A stretch of DNA of 64,000 nt from Bacteroidia bacterium. GTDB taxonomy: Bacteria > Bacteroidota > Bacteroidia > CAIKAF01. The notes under the pieces are model-generated. The model ran no database searches. It was given only the letters and a program-made list of their open reading frames with translations, and was not told where the DNA came from. This document shows positions 34,201 through 42,224 of this stretch, one piece after another. Positions within the stretch are counted from its first letter, which is position 1. Every line of letters starts with the position of its first letter. Position numbers and translations under genes: made by a program. The DNA is taken from NCBI GenBank assembly GCA_016742095.1, contig JACVCJ010000003.1:75250-139249 (forward strand). Reading direction: 5' to 3'.

Positions 34201-36277
34201 TTATCACAACGTTCTGTGTGCTTACGGCCGAGGTACAGCCGCTTACCACCACCGAAAGGTTGTAGTTGCCCGAACCCGCAACGGTTATACCGCTGATGGA
34301 CGGGTTCTGGGTCGTGGAGCTGAAACCGTTCGGGCCGCTCCATATATAGGCCGAACCGGCAGAAGCCGTGTTCAGGTTCAGCGTCTGCCCCTCGCAGAGC
34401 GGCGCATTATGCGTAAAGGATGGTGCTGCCGGCTGTGGATTTACCACAACGTTTACCGTGGCTGTGGCCGACGTACAGCCCGAAGCCACCGTGTACAGCG
34501 AATAGGTGCCGGAACCGGCCGCCGTAATACTGCCGATCGACGGGTTCTGCGCCGAAGATGTGAATCCGTTCGGACCGCTCCATACATATGTTACACCCGT
34601 GGCCGTTGTGCCGAGGCTGAGCGTTTGTCCCGCACAAACCGGGCTGTTGCTCGTAAGGGTCGGCGCTGCCGGCTGCGGTGTTACGTTAACCGTTACATTG
34701 GCCGTAGCCGTCTGTGAACAGGCATCGGTCATGGTAAGCGTATAGGTCGTGGACGAGGAAGGACTTACTGTTACCGGCGAACCGTTGATATTGCCCGGGT
34801 TCCAGGTATAGGTATAGGGTGGTACACCCCAGGTACCACTGGCGCTGAGTGTTGCCGAAGATCCCTGGCAGATGGTGGTACTGCCCGAACCGTTCACCGA
34901 AGCCGAAACCACGGCCACCGTCTGCCCCACCAGGGTAATGGTCCAGGGAGAGGCCGCTCCGATACAGGCATTGCTGCAGCCCGCCGCATTGCTGTAACAG
35001 CGGTAAAAACGCATGGTAAAAGGCAGGTTCTGCGGCGTACACGAAGGCGCCGGCATACAGGAAGCCACATCCGGGAACATGGAAATATTGCTGCCCGTAC
35101 AGGTTCCCGCACCGATACCGTTACAGAACCAGTAATAACCGGCCTGGTTCGGACTGGCGCAGGCGCCGGTGGTAAAGGTCACCGCACCGTCCCAGAGCCA
35201 GCAGCTGCCGGCAGCTACGTAATTAAATGACCATAAGGCATCTACAATGGTGGCATTGGCCGGGGTGGGTACCGAAAGATTATATGAACAATAATTCACA
35301 AAACAGGTCGCGCTGTAGGCTGAACCCGTTATAGAGCCCTGTGCCAGTGTATTGGACGAGTTTACCAGCGGGTCTACCGTATAGGGATATACCAGTTGTT
35401 CGCTTTGGAGCACTTCCAGCGGAAGAATGATATCGAGTGTATTGCCGTTGCGGGCATAGCGGAAACTCTGTACGCCGTTGTTCCGCGAAGGATGGTTGTC
35501 GTAACCGATACAGGACGATATATTGAACGCTTCGCCGCCCGAAGCCGTTTCTACCAGGAGCCCGTCTTCGTGTTCTTTCAGGCGCAGGCCGGCACTCAGC
35601 ATGATCTCATCGCGGATGATGAGCTCCCCGGAGGTCTGTGACGGACGGTTCCGCAGTACAAAATTCGTCTTCAGTCCGCCCAGTATCGCGCGTATCTCCA
35701 TATCCACGCCGGGCCACACGTCCATAATGCGCACCCCGTCATCGCCTGCGGTGTAGCGGCTGAAATCGGCGCGGCCCAGCGACCGCACCCCGCTCTCCGT
35801 TTTCCAGAGCAGTTCGGGGCGGTTATTGTAGCGGATCTCTCCGGCCGGATTTTTAATGGTGCTGTTACCCGCATTCAGGTCGATCTTTACCGGCGCATGC
35901 TGGTCGGGTGCACCATAGACCCCGGCCGTTAAGGGCTTCAGGCGTCCGTCCACCGGGATCCAGCGCCCCGAAGCATCTTTCAGGTGCAGCGGCGAATAGC
36001 CCGACTGGCTGTATACCTTGCCGGCATTCTTTCCCGTACCTTTGAACGAACGGGTGAATTCCGTACGGGCTGCCAGGTCCTCCGTACATTCGGTACAGGG
36101 CGCGTTATACGGCAGGGCATCCGGGCCGAAACGGCCCGTGGTGCTGAATGTAGTGTAATTAATGGGCTGCGGGGACATTCCCTCCGCCGCTTTCTGGCCT
36201 TGTGCCGCCAGGGTAAGGTATAAAACAAAGGTCAGGCTGCCGCAAAAGCGCAGCAGACCCGGGCTGTGGTGTAGCAT
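31238..36277 (-). CDS. T9SS type B cargo with ten Ig-like repeats
   Basis: A 1679-residue protein with a signal peptide ending near residue 28 (LTLAAQGQ). Residues about 60-320 form an N-terminal beta domain found in gliding-associated proteins (YSPLHLKDASGRWIPVDG). After a Cys-rich segment and one PKD/SprB-like unit come ten tandem Ig-like modules of about 80 residues (about 530-1340), each with an SPVCxGQ start, a WSGPNGFSS core and a GCTSA close. Two PKD-type regions follow (SYSWDFGDGG). The C-terminus (NIITPNGDGVNDLIDL ... YGESKKEGSITIVQ) is the gliding motility-associated, type B T9SS signal. Proteins of this kind are surface adhesins of gliding or surface-attached Bacteroidota. Confidence 0.9.
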   Translation of the reverse strand: MLHHSPGLLRFCGSLTFVLYLTLAAQGQKAAEGMSPQPINYTTFSTTGRFGPDALPYNAPCTECTEDLAARTEFTRSFKGTGKNAGKVYSQSGYSPLHLKDASGRWIPVDGRLKPLTAGVYGAPDQHAPVKIDLNAGNSTIKNPAGEIRYNNRPELLWKTESGVRSLGRADFSRYTAGDDGVRIMDVWPGVDMEIRAILGGLKTNFVLRNRPSQTSGELIIRDEIMLSAGLRLKEHEDGLLVETASGGEAFNISSCIGYDNHPSRNNGVQSFRYARNGNTLDIILPLEVLQSEQLVYPYTVDPLVNSSNTLAQGSITGSAYSATCFVNYCSYNLSVPTPANATIVDALWSFNYVAAGSCWLWDGAVTFTTGACASPNQAGYYWFCNGIGAGTCTGSNISMFPDVASCMPAPSCTPQNLPFTMRFYRCYSNAAGCSNACIGAASPWTITLVGQTVAVVSASVNGSGSTTICQGSSATLSASGTWGVPPYTYTWNPGNINGSPVTVSPSSSTTYTLTMTDACSQTATANVTVNVTPQPAAPTLTSNSPVCAGQTLSLGTTATGVTYVWSGPNGFTSSAQNPSIGSITAAGSGTYSLYTVASGCTSATATVNVVVNPQPAAPSFTHNAPLCEGQTLNLNTASAGSAYIWSGPNGFSSTTQNPSISGITVAGSGNYNLSVVVSGCTSAVSTQNVVINPTPATPVITGNSPLCTGNTLNLGTSVAGASYIWNGPGAFTSGLQNPSLPSVTPANSGNYTLEVVVSGCTSAVATYSVTVTDPPAAPVAGSNSPVCAGQPINLTGTSVAGVNYNWSGPNGFSSTIQNPVINPATAADAGTYSLYVVAGTCTSATATVNVTVNPIPAAPVAGGNAPVCAGQALNLTGTGSGTATYVWSGPNSFSSGTQNPVINPATVADSGLYSLYIVENGCTSATVTYNAVVHSLPAAPTASGNSPVCVGSAINLSTTSPTSGSYAWSGPNGFSSTLQNPTIASATLADGGAYNLVIVQNGCSSAAATVTINVINPPVTPAFTTNSPVCTGQTITLTATVFPFVTYVWSGPNGFSGTGQIVNIPSATAAEAGTYSLVITAAGCTSAAVTQAVVVNPTPATPVAGGNSPLCEGQTLNLTSTGTGTFVWSGPNSFSSGVQNPSVPSVTAAAAGNYSVYVVQNGCTSATATYAVTVNAIPATPVISSNTPVCLGQPISFTSNTTAGATYSWSGPQSFTSTLQNPVIPSAVAGNAGTYNLYITVSGCTSATASTQVTVVNPPSAPSISSNSPVCEGATLQLNAVTTANTAYFWSGPGAWSSGVQNPAIGNAGAADAGNYSCYVVVGGCTSATSTLQVQIAPSPAVIYNAAQSYCGSTATLNALATVAAPATISSIDWYSPNAIGSGQNLTHTFGVTLPATINGYVVAVSSNNCADTAIFSFVLNDVPVADFSFEDFCDGQHIVFHEQHSWTGSGGNGPAFLWISGGNTDTGSDVSLAFAGPGTYPVTLVVQNSGTVCADSITKQVTVHAVPQASFTYQAECLQEATFYGNVAPDSLISSYSWDFGDGGNGSGDTVTHAYAQSGNYHVTFSVQTSYGCTVTEEQDVEIEKSSLTIPDGVPNIITPNGDGVNDLIDLDQLLGDCGEYEFKVFNRWGNPVYLQTKGSAPFNGKGSNGAQLAPGVYFYVLLYGESKKEGSITIVQ
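32265..34690 (-). repeat. Ten tandem ~243-bp coding repeats
   Basis: Ten units averaging about 242 bp encode the Ig-like modules of the type B cargo. All ten keep exactly two cysteines, one after SP/NAP/NTP near the start and one in G(T)CTSA/GCSSA near the end. Outer boundaries are approximate. Confidence 0.85.
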
Positions 36278-36304
36278 ACAGGTTACTCAGTTAGTTAGGA
36301 TAAA

Positions 36305-36334
36305 CAAAGCTAATAATTTAAGATTCATTAACAA
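36305..36334 (-). promoter_or_regulatory. Promoter of the type B cargo gene
   Basis: Minus-strand TTG (36334-36332), a 19-nt spacer, TAGCTTTG (36312-36305). The ATG is at 36277. The spacer contains TAATGAATCTTA, part of a motif seen in two other intergenic regions. Confidence 0.7.
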
Positions 36335-36354
36335 CTTTTTTCGACCAATTTGTC

Positions 36355-36391
36355 AAAAAATAAAAACCCGGAGCCTGTTACTCCGGGTTTT
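36355..36391 (-). terminator. Terminator after prc
   Basis: Stem AAAACCCGGAG/CTCCGGGTTTT (36363-36373, 36381-36391) with a 7-nt loop, followed by a T-rich run on the minus strand. It lies 27 nt past the stop at 36418. Confidence 0.9.
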
Positions 36392-36417
36392 AACCTGTAT
36401 GTTCTACCCTACCTTTC

Positions 36418-38427
36418 CTATCTGGAAAGGGTCATCATGTCTTTCAGTATCTGGCAGGCCTCTTCCAGCATAAAGTCTTTGTCTCCCTCCCCGTTATGAG
36501 CCGGAGAAACTTTTTTCAGCATTTCTTCGCGCAGTTTATCCTTCTCTTTATCTGCATCCCGCTCTTTTTTAAGCACTTCTTCGTTCAGGCTTACGCGGGT
36601 CTCCTGTTTTTTGCGGCTGAATTCGGCAATATCTTCCAGCAGGTACTTGTAGTGCAGGTTGTCGCTCATACGGCTGTCGTGCAGTTTCTGCAGCTGTGGT
36701 ATGGCCGCTTTTACGGCCGGGTTGCCGGTAAACATCACCCCGCGGATCTGGTCCCAGGGCAGTGCATATTTCTCTGAGCTCTCGCCGTACTCTTCGGCCG
36801 GGAAAGGCGAAGGGAACCTGATATCCGGCTCTACACCCCTGTGCTGTGTGGAACTGCCGGTAATACGGTAAAATTTGGCCAGGGTAAGCTTCAGCTGGCC
36901 CAGTTTGCCCTGTTCACGCGGCAGCAGGCGGTTCAGGTCCATCAGGTTCTGTACCGTACCTTTACCGTACGACTGTGATCCGGCTATGATACCGCGGCCG
37001 TAGTCCTGCATGGCTCCCGCAAAAATTTCGGAGGCCGAAGCACTGAAACGGTCTATCATTACCAGCAGCGGGCCTTCCCAGCGGATACCGGCCTCGTCGA
37101 ACTTAATGTCCGTTTGTCCGTCGGCATCGCGCACCTGTACCACGGGACCGCGGTCTATGAACAGGCCGCTCAGTTCCACGGCTTCGATCAGCGATCCGCC
37201 GCCGTTACCGCGCAGGTCCATCACCACGCCTTTTACCTTCTGCTTTTTAAAATCGTCCAGTATCTTGCCCACATCGCTGGTGGTACTGCGGTAGTCTTTT
37301 TCGCCGCGCTGGTAGGCTTCAAAATCGAAATAGAAGGAAGGCACCTTGATCACCCCGATCTTTGTCTTACCCAGGCTATGTATCTCGCCTTTGGCGGACT
37401 GTTCTTCCAGTTTCACCTTTTCGCGCACCAGGCTTACCGTTTTGGTCTGCCCGTCGCCCGAACCGGCCGGAATGATCTCGAGGCGTACCACGGTACCTTT
37501 GGCTCCGCGGATCTTGGCCACCACATCGTCGATACGCCAGCCCAGGATATCTTCCATTTCACCGTCGCCCTGGCCTACGGCCACGATCCGGTCGTTCTTC
37601 ATCAGCTGTTTGCTTTTATCGGCCGGACCGCCTTTTACCAGTTCTACAATTTTGGTGTATTCGCCTTCGGTACTCAGCGTGGCGCCGATCCCCTCGAGCG
37701 AGTTGCTCATATTGATCTTGAACGACTCGGCCGTACGCGGCGAAAAATAGCTGCTGTGCGGGTCCACGATCTCGGTAAGGGCGTTCATGTACAGCTGGAA
37801 CACGTCTTCGCTGTTCTGTTTACGCATGGCATCACTCAGGTTCCGGTAGCGTTTTTCTACTGTTTCCTCCGATTTTTCTGCTTCCTTACCGGCCAGTTTC
37901 AGGTTCAGTACATCGTATTTCACGCGTTTCCGCCAGTAATCGTCCTGCTGGTTCAGTGAGCTGAAGTAAGGGGCTTTTTCCCGGTCGTACTCCAGGTATT
38001 CGTCCTGTGTAAAATCGAAGGCCTTCTGGTCGATGCCCAGCACGAAATTAATGCGCTCTAACATCCTCTTACGCAGCAGGTTAAAGGCGTCGTAAGCAAA
38101 CTGGACATCCCCCGATTTCAGTTTATCGTCGAGTTGCAGGCGCAGTTTGCTGAAACCGTCCACATCCGACTGCAGGAAGTACACCTTCTGCGGATCGAGC
38201 ATTTCCAGGTAGGCATCAAAAAGGTGTGCCGAGAGGGAATCGTCGATAGCGGGTTCTTTATAATGATAAAAGCGCAGGGCGTTGGCAACTTCCTGTCCCA
38301 CACGTCCGTGCTGCTCTTCAGGAGCCAGGTCGGGCACCGGGTCCACGCTCTTTTCCTGCGAAAAAAGGCCCGTGACCGTAGCTGCACAGAATACGAAATA
38401 GAAGATCAATATGCGTTTAGAAACCAT
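36418..38427 (-). CDS. prc: Carboxy-terminal processing protease (tail-specific protease, S41A)
   Basis: A 669-residue periplasmic serine protease, close to the size of E. coli Prc (about 680). Signal peptide 1-23; N-terminal helical domain to about 230; PDZ domain about 235-325 (SLEGIGATLSTEGEYTKIVELVKGGPADKS); S41 catalytic core about 340-530 with GVVMDLRGNGGGSL, the nucleophile region FSASASEIFAGAMQDYG and the lysine in SYGKGTVQ; C-terminal DUF3340-type tail rich in charged residues. It trims or degrades periplasmic and lipoprotein substrates. Monocistronic. No clear -7 element was found upstream. Confidence 0.95.
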   Translation of the reverse strand: MVSKRILIFYFVFCAATVTGLFSQEKSVDPVPDLAPEEQHGRVGQEVANALRFYHYKEPAIDDSLSAHLFDAYLEMLDPQKVYFLQSDVDGFSKLRLQLDDKLKSGDVQFAYDAFNLLRKRMLERINFVLGIDQKAFDFTQDEYLEYDREKAPYFSSLNQQDDYWRKRVKYDVLNLKLAGKEAEKSEETVEKRYRNLSDAMRKQNSEDVFQLYMNALTEIVDPHSSYFSPRTAESFKINMSNSLEGIGATLSTEGEYTKIVELVKGGPADKSKQLMKNDRIVAVGQGDGEMEDILGWRIDDVVAKIRGAKGTVVRLEIIPAGSGDGQTKTVSLVREKVKLEEQSAKGEIHSLGKTKIGVIKVPSFYFDFEAYQRGEKDYRSTTSDVGKILDDFKKQKVKGVVMDLRGNGGGSLIEAVELSGLFIDRGPVVQVRDADGQTDIKFDEAGIRWEGPLLVMIDRFSASASEIFAGAMQDYGRGIIAGSQSYGKGTVQNLMDLNRLLPREQGKLGQLKLTLAKFYRITGSSTQHRGVEPDIRFPSPFPAEEYGESSEKYALPWDQIRGVMFTGNPAVKAAIPQLQKLHDSRMSDNLHYKYLLEDIAEFSRKKQETRVSLNEEVLKKERDADKEKDKLREEMLKKVSPAHNGEGDKDFMLEEACQILKDMMTLSR

Positions 38428-38694
38428 AACTTATTTGTTCGGTTAATTATAACGTAAATGAACAAAAAAAGTACCGCTTTTAATAAAACTTTAGGATAAT
38501 AACGCTGCCGGGGAAGACCAATGCTTTAATAGCAGCGAGAAATGAGTGAAGGGTATAGAGTGGCGCAGGGCGTTACCCGAAAAAACAACAGGCCAACGAT
38601 CTCAAAAAAACAGCCTGTAAATTGAACAGAAACCCCGGGGCGCACACCCGATGCCGACCCGTGTCAGCCAACGGACCCTTAAAATCCATAGAAA

Positions 38695-39378
38695 CTATGG
38701 CTGGCTGAGTTTATATATATTCTTTCTCGTTAGTAAGAACATCCCGGTTACAAAAAATGTCCAGACGGTCACAAGGATCGGCGAACCTGCTATCCAGGAG
38801 GTAGCAAAAATCCCTTTTTCGAGTAAGGTATTCATCACACCCAAAACTACCAGCAGGTCCATAACAACAGGTGCTATCAAAAATAACAAAAACCATCCGG
38901 CCTTCCATTTGTTTGTTATCAGGGTATAAGACCTCCACAGAGGAATTATTGTAATGGCAATAATGATTAGCAGTCCGGCCGTCCAGGCTAAAGTCCGGTC
39001 CTTCAATAACAGATGTAAGCCCCAGACCTCATCGCCGCCTCCCATAGCCGCCGTTACTATTCTTGCGAAAGGAATATTGGCAAAAATGAGGGAAAAACCC
39101 ATTGCTTTTTGTTCATTGGTCTTATCCCGTCCAATGAAGACCGTGCCCAACCCGATCATTATATATGTAAATACCGGGCCGGCAAATGTCGCAATGACAG
39201 ATATCGGTTTTTGTTCTGAACATCCTTCACATAACTCCCATACATTAAAATCCCGTTGTCCCCAGCAACCGCAGATAAGCCGCCCGACAGATGTGTGAAC
39301 GATCTCGTGGGCTTCGTGCATTGTAAAGGTCAGGGCTAAAAAGGTAAGTACAAAAGGTGCTGATAGTTTTAATTTCAT
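38695..39378 (-). CDS. Polytopic membrane protein with HExxH motif, M50-like
   Basis: A 227-residue protein with about six hydrophobic segments. The first segment ends in MHEAHEIVHTSVG, containing a zinc-protease HExxH (HEIVH, about residues 25-29). A cysteine cluster (CGCWG ... CEGC) follows, then AGPVFTY at the start of the next segment, which resembles the second motif of M50 intramembrane proteases. A third M50 motif is not clear, so protease activity is a suggestion. It lies in an AT-richer patch with an AraC-type gene 90 nt upstream on the same strand, and that pairing may mean the regulator controls it. Family not firmly recognised. Confidence 0.7.
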   Translation of the reverse strand: MKLKLSAPFVLTFLALTFTMHEAHEIVHTSVGRLICGCWGQRDFNVWELCEGCSEQKPISVIATFAGPVFTYIMIGLGTVFIGRDKTNEQKAMGFSLIFANIPFARIVTAAMGGGDEVWGLHLLLKDRTLAWTAGLLIIIAITIIPLWRSYTLITNKWKAGWFLLFLIAPVVMDLLVVLGVMNTLLEKGIFATSWIAGSPILVTVWTFFVTGMFLLTRKNIYKLSQP

Positions 39379-39468
39379 ACTTTTTACCTGCTGATAAGAT
39401 CTGCGTAACTTTTCGCGCAGGCAAAGCTACTTACGCCTTTATTCGCAAAATTGTACAAATGGGAACTC

Positions 39469-40272
39469 TCAGATAAAAAGCCAGACATTTCCTTTTTCGG
39501 TATCTACATTTTTGAAAAAGAAACCCGGATTTATGTTTGTCAGTTTTTTAAAGTCTTTTATAAAATGGGCCTGGTCGTAAAAAAGACTGTTGTGAGAAAG
39601 CTGGGTCAGGTTCTTCGCTTTTTTTGCTTCATTCAGTGCCGTTCTGAAACGATATATTTTACGATATTCCGAAGGTGTTTTGCCCACCTTTTTTAAAAAT
39701 AATTTATTGATGTATCGTCTTGACAAATTATGTTTTTCAGCAATTTCCTCCATTTTCAGGTCTGCTTCAATATCGGATACTATTTGTTCAATTACAGCTG
39801 TATCTTTCTTTATAAATTTTGAGAGCCAATAGCCTTCCAGTAGTTCGATCTGTTGTTCGCGATATGCTGTCCGGAATATCTCCTGCATTGCCTCTTTAAA
39901 ATCAGGGAAGGGGTTAAAGTCTTCCATTTTATTTTGTTTGGGAATGCCGGTATTACCAAGGAAATGATCTATTCCAAGAGGTTTGAAATAAATAGTGATC
40001 TCATTCACGCTACGTTCATAAAATACTTCGATGGGTTCGGTATAACGGGTTACCAGGTCTGCGGTTATATTTTCTTTAGCCGTGCCTGAAATAATTATTT
40101 TATTGTTCTCAAATTCAACTTCGGCATTCTGATTTATGGAAAGAATGCTGAAGTTATTGGGGAAAGTATAATACGTAACAGGACCCGAATTTTTGTCTTC
40201 CGAAATGAAATAATATCCTTCGATATATTTTTGCAGTATTTCGTTTTTCGGTTTGTAAAAATCTAACTTCAT
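39469..40272 (-). CDS. AraC-family transcriptional regulator
   Basis: A 267-residue regulator from the ATG at 40272. Residues about 1-145 are a DUF6597-like sensing domain (YIEGYYFISED), and residues about 170-255 hold two helix-turn-helix motifs (MEEIAEKHNLSRRYINKLF and YDQAHFIKDFKKLTNINPGFF). An in-frame ATG 14 codons upstream could add residues, but the homology begins here. The start codon lies in a 14-bp tandem duplication. The gene is AT-rich (one 60-nt line, 39541-39600, counts 20 G+C) compared with its neighbours (40561-40620 counts 31), which suggests horizontal acquisition. Likely target: the membrane protein gene downstream. Confidence 0.88.
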   Translation of the reverse strand: MKLDFYKPKNEILQKYIEGYYFISEDKNSGPVTYYTFPNNFSILSINQNAEVEFENNKIIISGTAKENITADLVTRYTEPIEVFYERSVNEITIYFKPLGIDHFLGNTGIPKQNKMEDFNPFPDFKEAMQEIFRTAYREQQIELLEGYWLSKFIKKDTAVIEQIVSDIEADLKMEEIAEKHNLSRRYINKLFLKKVGKTPSEYRKIYRFRTALNEAKKAKNLTQLSHNSLFYDQAHFIKDFKKLTNINPGFFFKNVDTEKGNVWLFI

Positions 40273-40294
40273 TTTTCGACCTTCATTTTTCGAC
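40267..40294. repeat. Perfect 14-bp tandem duplication over the AraC gene start
   Basis: CTTCATTTTTCGAC occurs twice in a row (40267-40280, 40281-40294). On the minus strand each copy contains ATG in different frames. The upstream ATG (40286) opens a five-codon frame whose TGA overlaps the downstream ATG of the regulator as ATGA. Confidence 0.95.
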
Positions 40295-40457
40295 ATCGCT
40301 TGAAATGGGGTCACAGGTAGCGGGAAACACAGGGGCGAAGTGGCGAACGGACCGGACGAAAGGTCCGTGTTTGCCGAAATCTGAGGTCTTCCAAACCGAT
40401 ATGAGTTTGTGAATATGTCAGGCCCGCTGTACCCCTGGTCTGGTCCAAATACCCGGA

Positions 40458-41426
40458 CTAATAATGTTTTCCTTCAATAAGGTACTGCTTCACGTACTTT
40501 TCCACGCCTTCTTCCAGGCTGTGGAAAGGCCGGTTGTATTCCGTGGCCTTCAGTTTGGCAGTTTCGGCTTCGGTAAAATACTGGTAACTGTCGCGGATGT
40601 CCTCCGGGGTATCGATGAACTCGATCTGTGGTTCGCGGTCCATGGCCTTAAATACGGCATGCACCAGGTCCAGGAAGCTACGCGCCTCTCCCGTGCCCAT
40701 GTTCAGCAGTCCCGCCTGGGGCTGACATTTATAGGCAAACCAGATGTATTCGGCAATATCGTCTACAAAAATAAAATCGCGTTTCTGTTCACCGTCCTTA
40801 TATCCTTCTTTATGTGAGCGGAAAAGACGCATCTTACCCGTTTCGCGGATCTGGTTAAAGGCGTGGAACACCACGGAGGCCATGCGTCCCTTGTGGTATT
40901 CGTTGGGGCCGTATACATTAAAGAACTTGAGGCCCAGCCAGTAGGGCGGGGTTTCGGTCTGTTCCAGCGCCCAGCGGTCAAAGTCGTTCTTGGACCTTCC
41001 GTAGGGGTTCAGCGGCTGCAACTCTGCGGGCAGGGTATGGTCGTCATACCCTTTGCTGCCGTCGCCGTAGGTGGCTGCCGAAGAAGCATAGATCAGGGCT
41101 ACGTTATTTTCCGCACAGTATTGCCATACTTTCTGAGAGTACTGCACATTGAGCTCGTCAAAGATCTGTGTGTTCTGCTCCGTAGTATCGGTGCGGGCAC
41201 CCAGGTGAATGAACGCATCTATCTTACCCTGGTATTCCAGGCTGCGCAGGGTTTCAAAGAGCATGGTACGGTCTACCCTTGCCAGGGCGTCTATGGCAGC
41301 AAAATTGGCAATTTTGTTCTCCTGCGTAAAATCGTCCACCAGAACCAGGTCGGTGATGCCGTAACTGTTCAGTTTCCTGGCCACATAACTGCCTATAAAT
41401 CCCGCTGCGCCCGTCAGTACTATCAT
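40458..41426 (-). CDS. hldD: ADP-L-glycero-D-manno-heptose-6-epimerase
   Basis: A 322-residue extended SDR that converts ADP-D-glycero- to ADP-L-glycero-D-manno-heptose for the lipopolysaccharide inner core. Seen: NAD(P)-binding TGAAGFIGSYV at residues 5-15, the ITDLVLVDDFT acidic region, the active-site segment YASSAATYGDGSKGY, the catalytic YGRSK (about residue 140) and the family motif LNMGTGEARSFLDL (about 240). Length fits RfaD/HldD (about 310-330). A CGAAGGTA element upstream (41449-41456) is a one-mismatch match to the reverse complement of a -7 box. The other heptose genes are not in the window. Confidence 0.93.
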   Translation of the reverse strand: MIVLTGAAGFIGSYVARKLNSYGITDLVLVDDFTQENKIANFAAIDALARVDRTMLFETLRSLEYQGKIDAFIHLGARTDTTEQNTQIFDELNVQYSQKVWQYCAENNVALIYASSAATYGDGSKGYDDHTLPAELQPLNPYGRSKNDFDRWALEQTETPPYWLGLKFFNVYGPNEYHKGRMASVVFHAFNQIRETGKMRLFRSHKEGYKDGEQKRDFIFVDDIAEYIWFAYKCQPQAGLLNMGTGEARSFLDLVHAVFKAMDREPQIEFIDTPEDIRDSYQYFTEAETAKLKATEYNRPFHSLEEGVEKYVKQYLIEGKHY

Positions 41427-41472
41427 TTCTCTTAAGAATTAACGGCAACGAAGGTACAAAACAGTCTAAAAC

Positions 41473-41510
41473 AAAAAAAGAGGCTTGCCGGGTAATTGGC
41501 AAACCCCTTT
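41473..41510 (-). terminator. Terminator after pth
   Basis: Minus-strand stem with core TTTGCC/GGCAAG and outer AAAG/CTTT pairs, two mismatches, then a run of seven T (complement of 41473-41479). It is 60 nt past the pth stop. Confidence 0.75.
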
Positions 41511-41569
41511 CACTACTAAACCAACCCCGGTCTGTTTTTCGCAAAACACGGCGGGGCGGGTGGCAGTTC

Positions 41570-42133
41570 TCAGCCGTTGAAAGCGTTCATCGTATTCTGA
41601 AGGCCGCTGAGTACGAACGATTCGATCATGTTCACCGCGCGGTCTATACCCAGGCGTACATCCGGTTCTTCTTCGGGCTTCCATTTGCCCAGTACAAAAT
41701 CGGCCTGACGTCCCTTTGCAAAGTCGCTTCCTATACCAAAACGCAGGCGGGGATAATTTATTGTATTTAAAATTTCGTTAATGCTTTTGAGGCCGTTATG
41801 GCCCCCGTCGCTGCCTTTGGGTTTCAGGCGCAGTTTGGCCAGGGGCAGGGCCAGGTCGTCGGTGATCACCAGTATATTGTCCGGCTGAATTTTATGGGCA
41901 TCGGCATGGTATTTTACCGCTTTGCCGCTCAGGTTCATATAGGTGGTGGGCTTAATGCAGTAGAGCGTATGCCCTTTGATCCTAAAGGCGGTGGTATAGG
42001 CCAGGCGACCCATTTCCCAGGCCGGGGCGGCGTGTTTGCGGACCAGTTCGTCCGCTACGTCAAATCCTATATTGTGGCGGGTAAAGGCATATTCGGAGCC
42101 GATATTCCCGAGTCCGGCGATCAGAAAATTCAT
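41570..42133 (-). CDS. pth: Peptidyl-tRNA hydrolase
   Basis: From the ATG at 42133 the product is 187 residues, the usual Pth length; a longer open frame upstream crosses the rplY terminator and is rejected. It begins MNFLIAGLGNIGSEYAFTRHNIGF, holding the catalytic histidine (His in TRHN) and the conserved N-terminal Asn region, and continues with KPTTYMNLSGKAV and the D/D region LVITDDLALPLAKLRLKPKGSDGGHNGLKSI. It releases tRNA from stalled peptidyl-tRNAs. It follows rplY and prs in the conserved order, but a strong terminator lies between rplY and pth. Confidence 0.95.
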   Translation of the reverse strand: MNFLIAGLGNIGSEYAFTRHNIGFDVADELVRKHAAPAWEMGRLAYTTAFRIKGHTLYCIKPTTYMNLSGKAVKYHADAHKIQPDNILVITDDLALPLAKLRLKPKGSDGGHNGLKSINEILNTINYPRLRFGIGSDFAKGRQADFVLGKWKPEEEPDVRLGIDRAVNMIESFVLSGLQNTMNAFNG

Positions 42134-42171
42134 AGTGCAAATTTGTAAAATTAGCCCGACATAGAGGGACA

Positions 42172-42199
42172 AAAAAAATCCCCCGGAAAAACCGGGGGA
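42172..42199 (-). terminator. Terminator between rplY and pth
   Basis: Stem TCCCCCGG/CCGGGGGA (42179-42186, 42192-42199) with a 5-nt loop and eight T on the minus strand. It lies 26 nt past the rplY stop, so pth needs its own promoter or read-through. Confidence 0.92.
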
Positions 42200-42224
42200 C
42201 TGCATAATAAAGTAGAAAGATCGT

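Noticed and set aside
18941-34690. Direct repeats that could look like a CRISPR or other noncoding array
   Set aside because: The units are 210-243 bp (multiples of three apart from drift), lie in open frames, and mutate mainly at silent positions; they are Ig-like coding modules.
40349-40368. CGGACC/GGTCCG hairpin upstream of the AraC gene as an attachment site
   Set aside because: A single short hairpin without a matching copy at the other end of the AT-rich patch is not evidence of an integration site.
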